A DNA stretch of 64,000 nt from Paraglaciecola sp. T6c (GTDB lineage Bacteria; Pseudomonadota; Gammaproteobacteria; Enterobacterales; Alteromonadaceae). Below the pieces are notes generated by a model. It saw only the letters and a program-made list of their open reading frames with translations. It did no database searches and was not told the DNA's origin. Of this stretch, positions 53,367 through 61,743 are shown in pieces (positions within the stretch are counted from its first letter, which is position 1; the number at the start of each line of letters is the position of its first letter). The stretch covers positions 1,736,001 to 1,800,000 of the forward strand of contig NC_008228.1 of NCBI RefSeq assembly GCF_000014225.1, in the 5' to 3' direction. The position numbers were made by a program, and so were the translations under genes.

Positions 53367-54484
53367 ATGCCAATATGACCTCTAATATGTCTACCAACCT
53401 AAAAGCCTCGCCCATCACCCTTCAATTTGCCCTACATGCAAGGCGAAAAAAGCATATGCGTGGCTTTACGTTTGTGCTCGCCCTCGCAACGGTGTTGCTG
53501 CTAGTGGGGTTACAATCAGGTAGTTTTGAGCAATCTAGCCACGTTTTATTTGATGTGCTAGTCAACAAGTTCAACCATCAAGCCTTGTCTCAAGAGCAGT
53601 ACTTACAGTGGTATGTCTTTTCTGAGCTGCGTGTACCACGCATGTTTATGGCCATGTTTGTTGGGGCATTACTGGCGATGTCAGGTTGTGCGATGCAAGG
53701 CTTGGTGCGAAACCCGTTGGCGGATCCCGGCTTAATAGGCATTTCAGGGGGAGCGGCTGCAGCCGCCGCCACAGCACTCGCGCTGATTAACCATTATCCA
53801 CAACTTGAAATAGGTGGGCAGTATTTAATCGCCTTAAGTGCATTTATTGGTGCACTAATAGCCGTCTGGATTGTTTTGATAGTTGCGCGTACGCCAGCAG
53901 GTATGGCGATTTCGTCGCTGATTTTAGCAGGTGTTGCGGTTAATGCATTGTCGGGTACACATATTGGTGCAATTAGTTATATGGCCAATGATGACGCGTT
54001 ACGGCAAATCACTTACTGGACGATGGGCAGCTTAGGCGGGGTGACGTGGTCTAAAGTGCTGTTTGTCGGAATATTAAGTATTCCGATTATCGCGCTTTAT
54101 ATGCATTTGCGCCAACCACTGAACTTGTTTGCTCTTGGCGAAAACGAAGCCCAGTGCATGGGCCTTGAAGTCAACAAATACAAACGTTTGATACTCTGGC
54201 TAGTGGCATTTTCGGTCGCTCTGGCTACCGCACTGTGCGGCATTATCGGCTTTGTTGGTTTGGTGGTACCCCATATTGCTCGCACGATTTTCAGCGCAGA
54301 TCACAAGTATTTGATGCCTGCCTGCGGTGCGCTTGGCGCCATATTAATGTTGGGCGCTGATACCGCTTCTCGGGCGTTATTTCCCCCTCTTGAAATTCCT
54401 ATCGGGATAGTGACCTCAGCTGTGGGAGCGCCGTTCTTTTTATACCTTTTAGCTAAACAAAAAAGGGGAGGGGCAATTGCTTAA
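53363..54484 (+). CDS. hmuU: Haem ABC transporter permease (FecCD family)
   Basis: A 373-residue inner-membrane permease with about ten membrane segments: FRVPRMFMAMFVGALLAMSGCAMQGLVRNPLADPGLIGISGGAA is the family signature, and GIIGFVGLVVPHIARTIFSADHKYLMPACGALGAILMLGAD carries the loop that contacts the ATPase. It forms the haem channel as dimer with HmuV. A longer-than-usual N-terminus is rich in Asn, Met and Ser. Confidence 0.92.
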   Translation: MNANMTSNMSTNLKASPITLQFALHARRKKHMRGFTFVLALATVLLLVGLQSGSFEQSSHVLFDVLVNKFNHQALSQEQYLQWYVFSELRVPRMFMAMFVGALLAMSGCAMQGLVRNPLADPGLIGISGGAAAAAATALALINHYPQLEIGGQYLIALSAFIGALIAVWIVLIVARTPAGMAISSLILAGVAVNALSGTHIGAISYMANDDALRQITYWTMGSLGGVTWSKVLFVGILSIPIIALYMHLRQPLNLFALGENEAQCMGLEVNKYKRLILWLVAFSVALATALCGIIGFVGLVVPHIARTIFSADHKYLMPACGALGAILMLGADTASRALFPPLEIPIGIVTSAVGAPFFLYLLAKQKRGGAIA

Positions 54485-54489
54485 ACGCC

Positions 54490-55326
54490 ATGCTTAATTT
54501 ACACAATATCGCCTTAAATCACGGCGAGAACACCTTACTTGAGGGAGTGAACATCCGTTTGGATGCTGGCAGCTTTTGCACGGTAATAGGCGAAAACGGC
54601 TGCGGTAAATCGACTTTACTGCGCTGCATTGCTGGGCTTCATGCACCTTTGACAGGTGCAATAACGTTGAATGAACGCACGTTAGGCGACTGGCAAATTA
54701 AATCGCTCGCCAAAGTGCGTGCGTTTGTCAATCAACATAACCAAGTGCAGTTTGCCTTTTTAACGGAAGAAATTTTGCAGCTAGGACGCATAAATCAAAC
54801 CGAAACCCTAGCTCAGAGTACGGCGCTCATTTGCCAAGTGGCTGAACAGCTCAGCATTGCACACTTATTCGGCCGTGATGTTAGAACGTTGTCGGGCGGG
54901 GAACGCCAGCGCGTGTTTATTGCCAAAGCTTTGGTGCAATTGTTACCCACAACCTTCATTGAAACAACCGAAGGGGCTTCAATGGACGTGCACAAAAAGA
55001 GACATGGGGACAGCGCGGCAAAACTGTTAGACGGCAAGTTGCTGTTGCTCGATGAGCCCACCTCAGCGCTGGATTTTCGTTTTCAAAAAGCCATGATGGA
55101 TGTGATTAAAACACTCTGCCAACAAGGTTTAAGCGTCATGTGTGTCAGCCATGATATTAACTTGGTTTTACCTTACGCCAGTGAGGTGATTTTGTTAGCA
55201 AATGGGCGCTGCTTAGCGCAGGGGCGAGTGGCTGACGTGATCACCGCAACAAACTTACAACAGTGTTTTGGCGTAATGCCCAAACTTATCCCACAACCAG
55301 ATGGTGTGCCGTATATCACCCACTGA
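54490..55326 (+). CDS. hmuV: Haem ABC transporter ATP-binding protein
   Basis: A 278-residue cytosolic ATPase that drives HmuU: Walker A GENGCGKST (about 34-42), signature LSGGERQRVF, Walker B KLLLLDEPTSALDF, switch His in CVSHDINLV. Between the signature and Walker B it has an insertion of about 34 residues (VQLLPTTFIETTEGASMDVH followed by KKRHGDSAAKLLDG) where HmuV of other bacteria has about ten. The insertion need not impair ATPase function, since all motifs remain. Directly follows hmuU. Confidence 0.92.
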   Translation: MLNLHNIALNHGENTLLEGVNIRLDAGSFCTVIGENGCGKSTLLRCIAGLHAPLTGAITLNERTLGDWQIKSLAKVRAFVNQHNQVQFAFLTEEILQLGRINQTETLAQSTALICQVAEQLSIAHLFGRDVRTLSGGERQRVFIAKALVQLLPTTFIETTEGASMDVHKKRHGDSAAKLLDGKLLLLDEPTSALDFRFQKAMMDVIKTLCQQGLSVMCVSHDINLVLPYASEVILLANGRCLAQGRVADVITATNLQQCFGVMPKLIPQPDGVPYITH

Positions 55327-55359
55327 TGGTGTTTACCCGATTAGCCATAAGGAGCAAAA

Positions 55360-56094
55360 ATGAAATTAGACAAATATATCTTCGACGCCAAAATCCTCGT
55401 TCGTCAGCAGCACAGCGGGGTACTTAGCACACACTCACAATCAGTGCAGGGTTATCCCTTTGGCTCTGTGGTGCCGTATTTTATGACTAATGAAGGTAAC
55501 TTAGTCACTTATATTAGCCAAATTGCCCAGCACACGCGCAATATCAAAGGTAACCCTAAAGTGTCGGTGACTATATTTGACACCTTGCAAGATGATTCTC
55601 AAGCCAATGGCCGAGTGACCTTTTTGGGAGATGCAGAATTGGTGGAAGATGCCTATTTAACTGAGCAGTATCTGGCGTTGTTCCCTCGCGCTAAGGGCTA
55701 TAAGCAGACCCACGACTTTTCGTTTTATCAAATCAAACCTGAGCGCATTCGTTACATAGGCGGTTTCGGCAAAATCTTTTGGATAAACAAAGAAGATTGG
55801 CAATCAAGCGAAAAGTCTGAGGATTGGCCGCGAGTGAGTAAAGGGATTATTGAACACATGAATGAGGATCACCACGACGCCATGACGCTCATTGTTGAAC
55901 ATCAATTCGCACTGCGAGCAAAACAGGTGACAATGCTATCGGCATTTTATGAAGGCTGTCACATCGAAGCTGACGGGAAAGTACTGTTCTTGAAATTTGA
56001 TAAACCATGCACTAGCGCGCAAGCAGTGCGGGAGCAGTTAGTGGCAGCGACACATGCAGCAAGAGCAGACTTAACGTTAGCTGTGGCTAATTAA
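55360..56094 (+). CDS. hugZ: HugZ/HutZ haem utilisation protein
   Basis: A 244-residue cytosolic protein that binds haem and is needed for haem use as an iron source; HugZ of related bacteria degrades haem. An N-terminal pyridoxamine-phosphate-oxidase-like split barrel (LVRQQHSGVLSTHSQSVQGYPFGSVVPY) is followed by a DUF2470-like C-terminal domain (IEHMNEDHHDAMTLIVEH), the segment where a His binds haem in HugZ. An AGGAGC site precedes the ATG. Last gene of the haem cluster; terminator follows at 56115. Confidence 0.9.
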   Translation: MKLDKYIFDAKILVRQQHSGVLSTHSQSVQGYPFGSVVPYFMTNEGNLVTYISQIAQHTRNIKGNPKVSVTIFDTLQDDSQANGRVTFLGDAELVEDAYLTEQYLALFPRAKGYKQTHDFSFYQIKPERIRYIGGFGKIFWINKEDWQSSEKSEDWPRVSKGIIEHMNEDHHDAMTLIVEHQFALRAKQVTMLSAFYEGCHIEADGKVLFLKFDKPCTSAQAVREQLVAATHAARADLTLAVAN

Positions 56095-56114
56095 TCGCCA
56101 GTCACTCATGAAAG

Positions 56115-56160
56115 AAAAATGGCGCACCACGTCTATTTAACGACAAATGGGCGCCATTTT
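56115..56160. terminator. Terminator between hugZ and the lysozyme-like gene
   Basis: AAAATGGCGC (56116-56125) pairs with GCGCCATTTT (56151-56160), with a loop of about 25 bases. A-run and T-run flank it on both sides, so it can end transcription from both convergent genes. Confidence 0.7.
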
Positions 56161-56238
56161 CACGATGTGAGCTGAAAGGTATCAGTTGGAACTGGCGCTG
56201 CCACTGATTTCTAATTGAGCGCTTGTCGCTGCCTCATG

Positions 56239-56799
56239 TTACCTATCAAACAAACTTTTCTCTTTTGCACGGCGTTGCACCAGATGCGCGTTGACTTTAC
56301 CGGCTGCTTTGCGCCATACGCTAAATTGCTCGCTTGCCCCTGTGTAATCCGCTTTATTCAGTAAGCGCAATAAAGTTGATTTGTATAGGTTGCCCATGCC
56401 GATGTTGTACCCCAAGCAAACCAATGCACTAAATTGATTATTGTTTACCGGTACTTTAACTAACTTGTGCATTTGGTCTTCTATTTTGAGCAGGTCTGCT
56501 TTAAGTAATACCTCGGCTTGCGGGGCATTTATTGTCATGCCTTGCTTTACACCCGCTTTGTGACCGTAACCGATTAACCAATGTCCACCCGGGCCTTTAT
56601 AAGCGTTAAGTCTTACACCTTCGGAATCTTTAATAATATCGATGCAGGCTTGATTGGTTTCGCTTTTTTGTTGTGTAACCGAGGGGATTTCTAACGAGGG
56701 CTCGATTTTCTTTGTCGCTGGGCTTTTCTGACTTGCACAACCACTTAATGTTAATAGCAAGGCGGTGAGGGTCAGCGTATACAGGGGATTCGTTTTCAT
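56239..56799 (-). CDS. GH24 lysozyme-like lipoprotein with altered catalytic residues
   Basis: A 186-residue lipoprotein (MKTNPLYTLTLTALLLTLSG, then Cys21). Residues about 50-186 are a phage T4-type (GH24) lysozyme fold: KDSEGVRLNAYKGPGGHWLI, GYGHKAGVKQGM, NQFSALVCLGYNIGMGN, and C-terminal SVWRKAAGKVNAHLVQRRAKEK. Glu60 is in the catalytic position. In active members the pattern is E-x8-D-x5-T, but here it reads Glu60-x8-Gly69-x5-Leu75, confirmed at the DNA level. It may be a peptidoglycan-binding protein without lytic activity. Stand-alone; phage-like origin likely, but no phage genes surround it. Confidence 0.83.
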   Translation of the reverse strand: MKTNPLYTLTLTALLLTLSGCASQKSPATKKIEPSLEIPSVTQQKSETNQACIDIIKDSEGVRLNAYKGPGGHWLIGYGHKAGVKQGMTINAPQAEVLLKADLLKIEDQMHKLVKVPVNNNQFSALVCLGYNIGMGNLYKSTLLRLLNKADYTGASEQFSVWRKAAGKVNAHLVQRRAKEKSLFDR

Positions 56800-57051
56800 A
56801 AGCGTCCTTTTTGATATGCACGTTAGCGCTGAATATGTGTTCCCTGCATTCTTTGTTGGCTAACGTCTTATTAGTGTGCCACTTAATTAAAACCGTTAGC
56901 GGGTATTTTGCAAGTTTGTTGTTTTTTATATGAAAATAGAGGGAGGACTTGGTGTTAAACTCAGGTCTGTATAAGCGAATGAGACTGGCTGATGATAATA
57001 TCAAATGGCCTATCTATCATCAGGTTAAGGCCGATTCAACGGAAGTGGTAA

Positions 57052-57489
57052 ATGATCTACGTATTTATAATTAATACTTTGCTGGTGGCGGGTGCCGTTA
57101 TGCTGCACTACGAGTTTTTGCATCGTATTATGCGTTTTTTGCCTAATATGCGAGTGAAACACAGTTATCGTATTGTCTTCGGCGTGTTCGGCGCACTTCT
57201 CGCACATATCTGTGAAATTTGGATATTCGCTATCGCTTATTATTTCATGCATAGGATTGACGGGTGGGGCACACTCATTGGTAATTTCGAAGGCTCGCTA
57301 ATGGATTGCGCGTATTTCTCGTTTACCGTCTATACCACAGTCGGTTTCGGCGACATTGAGCCCCTAGGTGCCTTGCGCTACTTAACCGGTATAGAATCCC
57401 TAACTGGATTGGTGCTGATAACGTGGACTGCATCGTTTTTGTATTTTGAAATGCAGCGCCATTGGAAAATTATCGATGGCGAAAATTAA
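57052..57489 (+). CDS. Small two-span ion channel (potassium-channel-like)
   Basis: A 145-residue inner-membrane protein with about four hydrophobic segments. Residues about 105-112 hold the selectivity-filter motif TTVGFGD, preceded by a pore helix (AYFSFTVY). This fits the Ion_trans_2 family of potassium channels, which are tetramers. No ligand-binding domain. Starts ATG 57052 with GGAAG upstream. Stand-alone. Confidence 0.85.
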   Translation: MIYVFIINTLLVAGAVMLHYEFLHRIMRFLPNMRVKHSYRIVFGVFGALLAHICEIWIFAIAYYFMHRIDGWGTLIGNFEGSLMDCAYFSFTVYTTVGFGDIEPLGALRYLTGIESLTGLVLITWTASFLYFEMQRHWKIIDGEN

Positions 57490-57532
57490 CGTATTAACGT
57501 ATTAACGTGACGGCCAATACAAGGAGTCGTAA

Positions 57533-58311
57533 GTGCAACTGATCAGAATGATTTGTATCTGTTTACTGAGTCAAGCGATATGCGCAGTGAGCGCTGCGAA
57601 TGAGCCCATCGCTTGGTTACTGATAGACGATTTTGAGCACGGTAATAGTGTTGATAATTGGACAAAAGCAGATACCAAAAACGAAACCAAGCCCTTAGTT
57701 GCTTCTCCTCAGGTGACACTTACACTTTTTATACTCGCATAAATGTTGAGGCATTCCCCAATAACCATGCCTTTGGCCTAAGTAACATGGGCCCTGATGA
57801 TATAAAAAAGCATGATTACAATGCCTTTGAAGCCACACTACGTGTAACGGATAAAAGCGAGTCTAGCGGCCTTAAGAACACCGGCGCACTCATGGTTAAA
57901 GTGCCTAGTGGCTACGCCAATGTGAAGCATAAATGGCATGGTGCTTTTACCAATACCAATACCAATACCAACACTAACTCCAACACCGAGATTGACGTCG
58001 AAAGCGACAGTGAGGGCGAAGCCGAGCCTTTAGCGCCCGGCGTTTGGTATCAAATTTGGTATGTGGTTAATAACGCTCGAGTGGCTGATGGCGGGCAAAC
58101 TTATGACGTGTACTTACAAGGTGGCAGTGAGTTCCCCGTGCAGACGTTGGTTTATCAAGGTGCAACCTTTCGCATGCAGCGCGAATGGCCGCTCACGTAT
58201 TTTTTGATGAATTGTAATACCGGCCCAATCGATAAACCTTATGGAAACGGCGGCCTTAAGTACGATGATATATATATGGTAAAAGGCCTAGCGTTAACAA
58301 AACCTCACTAG
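57533..58311 (+). pseudogene. Broken gene for a secreted protein (frameshift/internal deletion)
   Basis: The 5' part starts at GTG 57533 with a signal peptide (LIRMICICLLSQAICAVSA) and continues IAWLLIDDFEHGNSVDNWTK to a stop at 57740-57742. The 3' part, in the -1 frame, is one continuous frame from about 57658 to 58311 (DTYTFYTRINVEAFPNNHAFGLSNMGP, to WPLTYFLMNCNTGPID and YDDIYMV). The two frames overlap at 57700-57715, and joined they would give one secreted beta-rich protein. By comparison with the length expected between the DDFE and TYTFYTRI parts, some residues also seem missing, so I infer an out-of-frame deletion. A sequencing error cannot be excluded. Function of the intact family unknown. 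Confidence 0.7.
57949..57984 (+). repeat. Hexanucleotide repeat (ACCAAT) inside the broken gene
   Basis: Units ACCAAT x3, ACCAAC, ACTAAC and TCCAAC run from 57949 to 57984 and encode (TN)n. Such repeats change length by slippage, in steps of two residues, without altering the frame. Confidence 0.8.
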
Positions 58312-58543
58312 GGTAATCGTTGGCGTATACGAATTTAGTCGCCAGCATATAACTGGCACGTTAAGTTGTTACTTTGAACAGCTCAGATCATTTACTACGA
58401 GCCAAAAGGGTCATCCAGAGGGAACTTACTCGGGCTATCAGTATATATGTGTGAAAAGGAGATTCGTACACAGTGTAGCGGCCTCTTTATACATTGCTAT
58501 TTTGCCAGCCATTCAAAGAGAAACCGCTTGTACGACTTGTTTC

Positions 58544-59512
58544 CTATTGTGTGAACCAACGCACAACATTACTGATAGATTTTTGCAGTAAGCCCATTGG
58601 CTGAATCTTAAATTCATCGAAATCTATTTTTTCGGCTTTGGATGAGCGTTGCAGGGCGGCATTTAGTTTATGTAGATGTGGCGTTGCCAAATCCAGTTGA
58701 GCCTCATTAGGTTGATAAGTTGAGCCCATTTGATAAAACTCACCGGGGTTAGCGGCCATTTCTATATGAGCACCTAAAATGGCATTTATTTTGTGTGACT
58801 TTGAGAATTTATTTAGTCTGTCGATGCTAAGTTTGTATTCATCCCAATTCTTTATATAGATAATCCCAGGATACAAAGTATCCCCTGTCAGCAACCATTT
58901 ATTTTGATGGTCGTAGACCGTTATCGACTCTTCTTGGTGCCCAGGTGTTGGAATAACTGTCAACTTTCGGTTACCGAGATCCACGGTGCTTTGACCCGTA
59001 GGCCATTCATTAAAGCCAAAATAGTTCTTCATTTCTTTAGCTGTTGGGCCAACCAAAGTGACATTTGGCTGCCCGTCAAACTGACCGTCGCCTTGATAAT
59101 GATCACTGTGACCATGAGAGTGAATGACCAATATATCTCTCTCGGAAATAACATCCGCTCCAACAGCCGTTTTGATTTCTTGATAAAGAGAAAAACCGTC
59201 AGTGTCAGGCATTGCTCCGGTGTCAAATACCAGGATCTTCCGTTCACCAACAAGCACATATACAAAGGGAGCTTCAAAGGTTAGGCACTTATTTTGACGA
59301 AGTATAAAGCTCGTTTCATCATGCCTATATATATCAACCGATGGGTCTTGGTTGGTTTTACAATCAACAGAGCCGTGAATCCATTTCTCTTTATTTAGTA
59401 CAGTGTGACGCTTTGTGGATGAAGCACTTAAGGTTTCGTTCGCGTTGACACCTGCATCAATAGAACATCCTGATATTAGTACCAGAAGAGCTGAAATTAG
59501 CTTTATTTTCAT
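58544..59512 (-). CDS. MBL-fold metallo-hydrolase lipoprotein
   Basis: A 322-residue predicted lipoprotein (MKIKLISALLVLISGC). Metallo-beta-lactamase fold: VFDTGAMPDTDG, then HSHGHSDHYQGD (the HxHxDH zinc motif, around residue 128-136), IPTPGHQEESITVYD, WLLTGDTLYPG (bridging Asp) and AILGAHIEM (last His). It is a hydrolase anchored in the envelope; such secreted members include beta-lactamase-like and glyoxalase-II-like enzymes. Substrate unknown. Stand-alone. Confidence 0.83.
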   Translation of the reverse strand: MKIKLISALLVLISGCSIDAGVNANETLSASSTKRHTVLNKEKWIHGSVDCKTNQDPSVDIYRHDETSFILRQNKCLTFEAPFVYVLVGERKILVFDTGAMPDTDGFSLYQEIKTAVGADVISERDILVIHSHGHSDHYQGDGQFDGQPNVTLVGPTAKEMKNYFGFNEWPTGQSTVDLGNRKLTVIPTPGHQEESITVYDHQNKWLLTGDTLYPGIIYIKNWDEYKLSIDRLNKFSKSHKINAILGAHIEMAANPGEFYQMGSTYQPNEAQLDLATPHLHKLNAALQRSSKAEKIDFDEFKIQPMGLLQKSISNVVRWFTQ

Positions 59513-59697
59513 GTGTTGCCTCTTGGACAGCTAATGCTGCAGCCTAAAGAATTTGCTCAGAATTTGTAGCAGAAGCAAGAAAATATACAAGCAAAGCAAT
59601 ATTAGAAACCTATTGGCTCACACTATTCCACGTTCAACATTGATTATGTTGCTCAGTAACGAAAGCACTAAAATAGCAGTCTCTAAATCCTAGAGCG

Positions 59698-60423
59698 TCA
59701 GGCTTTAGCACCAAGCAATGGATTAACATCAGTGGTGCGAAACACTAGGTAGGCTAGCAGTCCACCATACATATCTATGAGTGCATGCAACGCAATCGCA
59801 ATCCATATACTTTCTGTAAGCCACAATACCAGCCCTAGCGCTATTCCCATGACACCTGCGCGCAGCACGTGAGGCCATCCTTGGTAATAATGCGCGACAC
59901 CAAATAGGATACTAGACAACAGAAGTGCAGGCCAAAGCCCTAAAATTGGTGTAAGAAGTTGCCAAATAAACCCTCGAAAAAGGAGTTCTTCACATATACC
60001 GGCAGATAGTGAAAGGCCCCCAGTAAATAACGTTAGCTCTTTCAGGTTTCGCGGCATAAGCCACGCGACGTGGTCTAGTTGCAATCTAATGTTCTGATGC
60101 GTTTCTTTTGTTTTCTTCACTGAAAATAGACTAGAGGCAAAATAGCCCATTATCAGTAATAGCCCCATTGCACCTAACCAGTTGTTGAGACTACCCGCCC
60201 ACACTAATGAAAGGTCGGCAGTATTCACCTTACCCAAACTCATGCCTATCAATAAATATAAGGTAGGTATCCACAGCAGCACTATGGTGGAAACATATGC
60301 CCCCAACCGCGTTTGTTTGCCTGATGTAACATCCTGTTGCGTCTTATTGCCTTCCCACAGGCAGTAAATAGGCACGGCTAAGACGACACACGCCATTGAG
60401 AGTGTCCAAATATGTAAATTCAT
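59698..60423 (-). CDS. CPBP family intramembrane metalloprotease (CAAX-like)
   Basis: About 241 residues from ATG 60423, with six to seven hydrophobic segments. Motif 1 is EELLFRGFIWQLL (glutamates and Arg), motif 2 is FGVAHYYQG (Phe-x3-His) and motif 3 is HALIDMYGG (His-x3-Asp). These are the ABI/CPBP active-site motifs. It may process membrane or prenylated peptides, or serve self-immunity, as bacteriocin immunity proteins of this family do. A divergent LysR gene lies 98 bp away, which suggests that LysR controls it. Confidence 0.85.
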   Translation of the reverse strand: MNLHIWTLSMACVVLAVPIYCLWEGNKTQQDVTSGKQTRLGAYVSTIVLLWIPTLYLLIGMSLGKVNTADLSLVWAGSLNNWLGAMGLLLIMGYFASSLFSVKKTKETHQNIRLQLDHVAWLMPRNLKELTLFTGGLSLSAGICEELLFRGFIWQLLTPILGLWPALLLSSILFGVAHYYQGWPHVLRAGVMGIALGLVLWLTESIWIAIALHALIDMYGGLLAYLVFRTTDVNPLLGAKA

Positions 60424-60521
60424 AAGTATTTCCAATAGTAGATAAGTATGGTGCAAATCGTATTTTACTGACCTAGATAAATAAATAAGTTAATATCTAA
60501 AAATAGATAAACTAAAAGTTT

Positions 60522-61439
60522 ATGGTTAATTACCTCATGCAGCTAAGAGAACTTCAGACCTTTGAGCTCGTCGCTCAAGAACGAAATATGACCCGAGTCG
60601 CTGTAAAAATGTCTAAAAGCGTTATGGCGATCAGTAAGCAAATTGCTAATCTTGAGCAGAGTGTTGGCCAAGCACTCTTTATTCGAACTCGACGAGAACT
60701 AAAACTGACTGAATATGGCAGAGAGTTTCTCAAGCGTTGTACCGCATTGAACAACCAACACCGTGATTTGCAGCAGTGGGTGCGATCAACGGAGTTCGAA
60801 GTTTCAGGTGAACTCCGTATTTTAACGCAAGCAAATGAAGTCATTACAGAGAATTTCACACCATGGATAGGCGAATTTTTAAAGCAATTTCCTCTTCTCA
60901 ATGTCGTGTTTGATGTGAAGGAGTCTTTGGTTGATATTGCGCAGGATGAATATGATGTTTACTGGGGGATAGGTTCATATTTAGGAGATCGCTTCACGGG
61001 ATTGAAACGAAGCACTTTGTACAATGAACGTTATGGGATTTTTGCTTCTCCTGATTATCTTGATACCAAAGGGATCCCAAATACGCCAGACGATCTGGAC
61101 ACACACGATGTGATTGGTTATCTCTATAATGAGCCAAGCAACGTTCTAGTGTTACAGGCTCTTACAGGAGAAGTCATACATAAAACGTTAAACTCTAGGG
61201 TAAAAGCGGTGGCAGGAATGATTGAATGTGCACAATCAGGTCTCGGGCTAATAAATGCCTTACCTAAATCGAAACAAATTAAAGAAGCCATTGCAGATGG
61301 CTCACTTGTGCCGGTGATGGAAGACTATTGGTGGGATCGTGCCGAAGCCTTCATTTACTATCATCAAACAGTGGTTGTCGAGCCAAAAGTGCGCGCTTTT
61401 ATCGATTTCTTTCTTAGTAAAAGACCACAGTGGCAGTAA
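60522..61439 (+). CDS. LysR family transcriptional regulator
   Basis: A 305-residue regulator: N-terminal winged helix-turn-helix (LRELQTFELVAQERNMTRVAVKMSKSVMAISKQIANLEQSVGQALFIRTRRELKLTEYG) and a C-terminal periplasmic-binding-protein-like effector domain. Starts ATG 60522; an ATG at 60537 would fit the family even better (MQLRELQTFE). It is divergent from the CPBP gene. The 98-bp interval contains repeated TAGATAA and an AGATA / TATCT pair with a spacer, which suits a LysR-type site. Target and ligand unknown. Confidence 0.88.
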   Translation: MVNYLMQLRELQTFELVAQERNMTRVAVKMSKSVMAISKQIANLEQSVGQALFIRTRRELKLTEYGREFLKRCTALNNQHRDLQQWVRSTEFEVSGELRILTQANEVITENFTPWIGEFLKQFPLLNVVFDVKESLVDIAQDEYDVYWGIGSYLGDRFTGLKRSTLYNERYGIFASPDYLDTKGIPNTPDDLDTHDVIGYLYNEPSNVLVLQALTGEVIHKTLNSRVKAVAGMIECAQSGLGLINALPKSKQIKEAIADGSLVPVMEDYWWDRAEAFIYYHQTVVVEPKVRAFIDFFLSKRPQWQ

Positions 61440-61491
61440 AATCTACACTTACGAAATAGCTTTTTTAGAATATGCTTAATTTTCAGTTCGG

Positions 61492-61535
61492 TAATTACAT
61501 AGACACCCAACATTAATTACATAGACACCCAACAT
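61492..61535. repeat. Perfect 22-bp tandem duplication at the broken end of the integrase gene
   Basis: TAATTACATAGACACCCAACAT occurs twice in a row (61492-61513 and 61514-61535) without a mismatch. The second copy begins exactly where the integrase similarity ends. It may be the end of a small repeat that inserted or recombined there. Confidence 0.85.
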
Positions 61536-61720
61536 AATTAATAGCAAGATGTGATAAAAACTGTTCAACTTCTCGTTCCCCCATATCTTTAGGATGACGC
61601 TTGTCGTTGAGATAAATAAATCGTTTAATCCAATGAAGGTAGGCGTTTTACGTTTTTAAGCTATACCTTTTGGGTCGTAATATAACCCGATTAGATTCTA
61701 TAAAAAGGTGACTTGGACAT
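61513..61720 (-). pseudogene. intI: Degraded integron integrase gene (intI N-terminal fragment)
   Basis: Too short to be found by length. Minus strand from ATG 61720 reads MSKSPFYRI, a stop, then SGYITTQKV, a stop, LKNVKR; with a +1 frameshift it continues YLHWIKRFIYLNDKRHPKDMG and EREVEQFLSHLA. This lines up along its whole length with the N-terminal SAM-like domain of integron integrases (pattern K-T-Y-L-x-W-I-K-R-F-I-x-x-x-x-K-R-H-P and E-V-E-x-F-L-x-H-L-A). Two nonsense codons, one frameshift and loss of the catalytic tyrosine-recombinase domain make it dead. AGGAG sits 7 bases before the ATG, and a LexA box 24 bases before it. The orientation, away from the cassettes, is as in intact integrons. 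Confidence 0.8.
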
Positions 61721-61743
61721 AATATTATCTCCTGTAAAGTGTG

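Noticed and set aside
57689-57720. Programmed ribosomal frameshift in the broken secreted-protein gene
   Set aside because: No slippery heptamer or downstream structure is apparent, and residues seem missing between the two parts.
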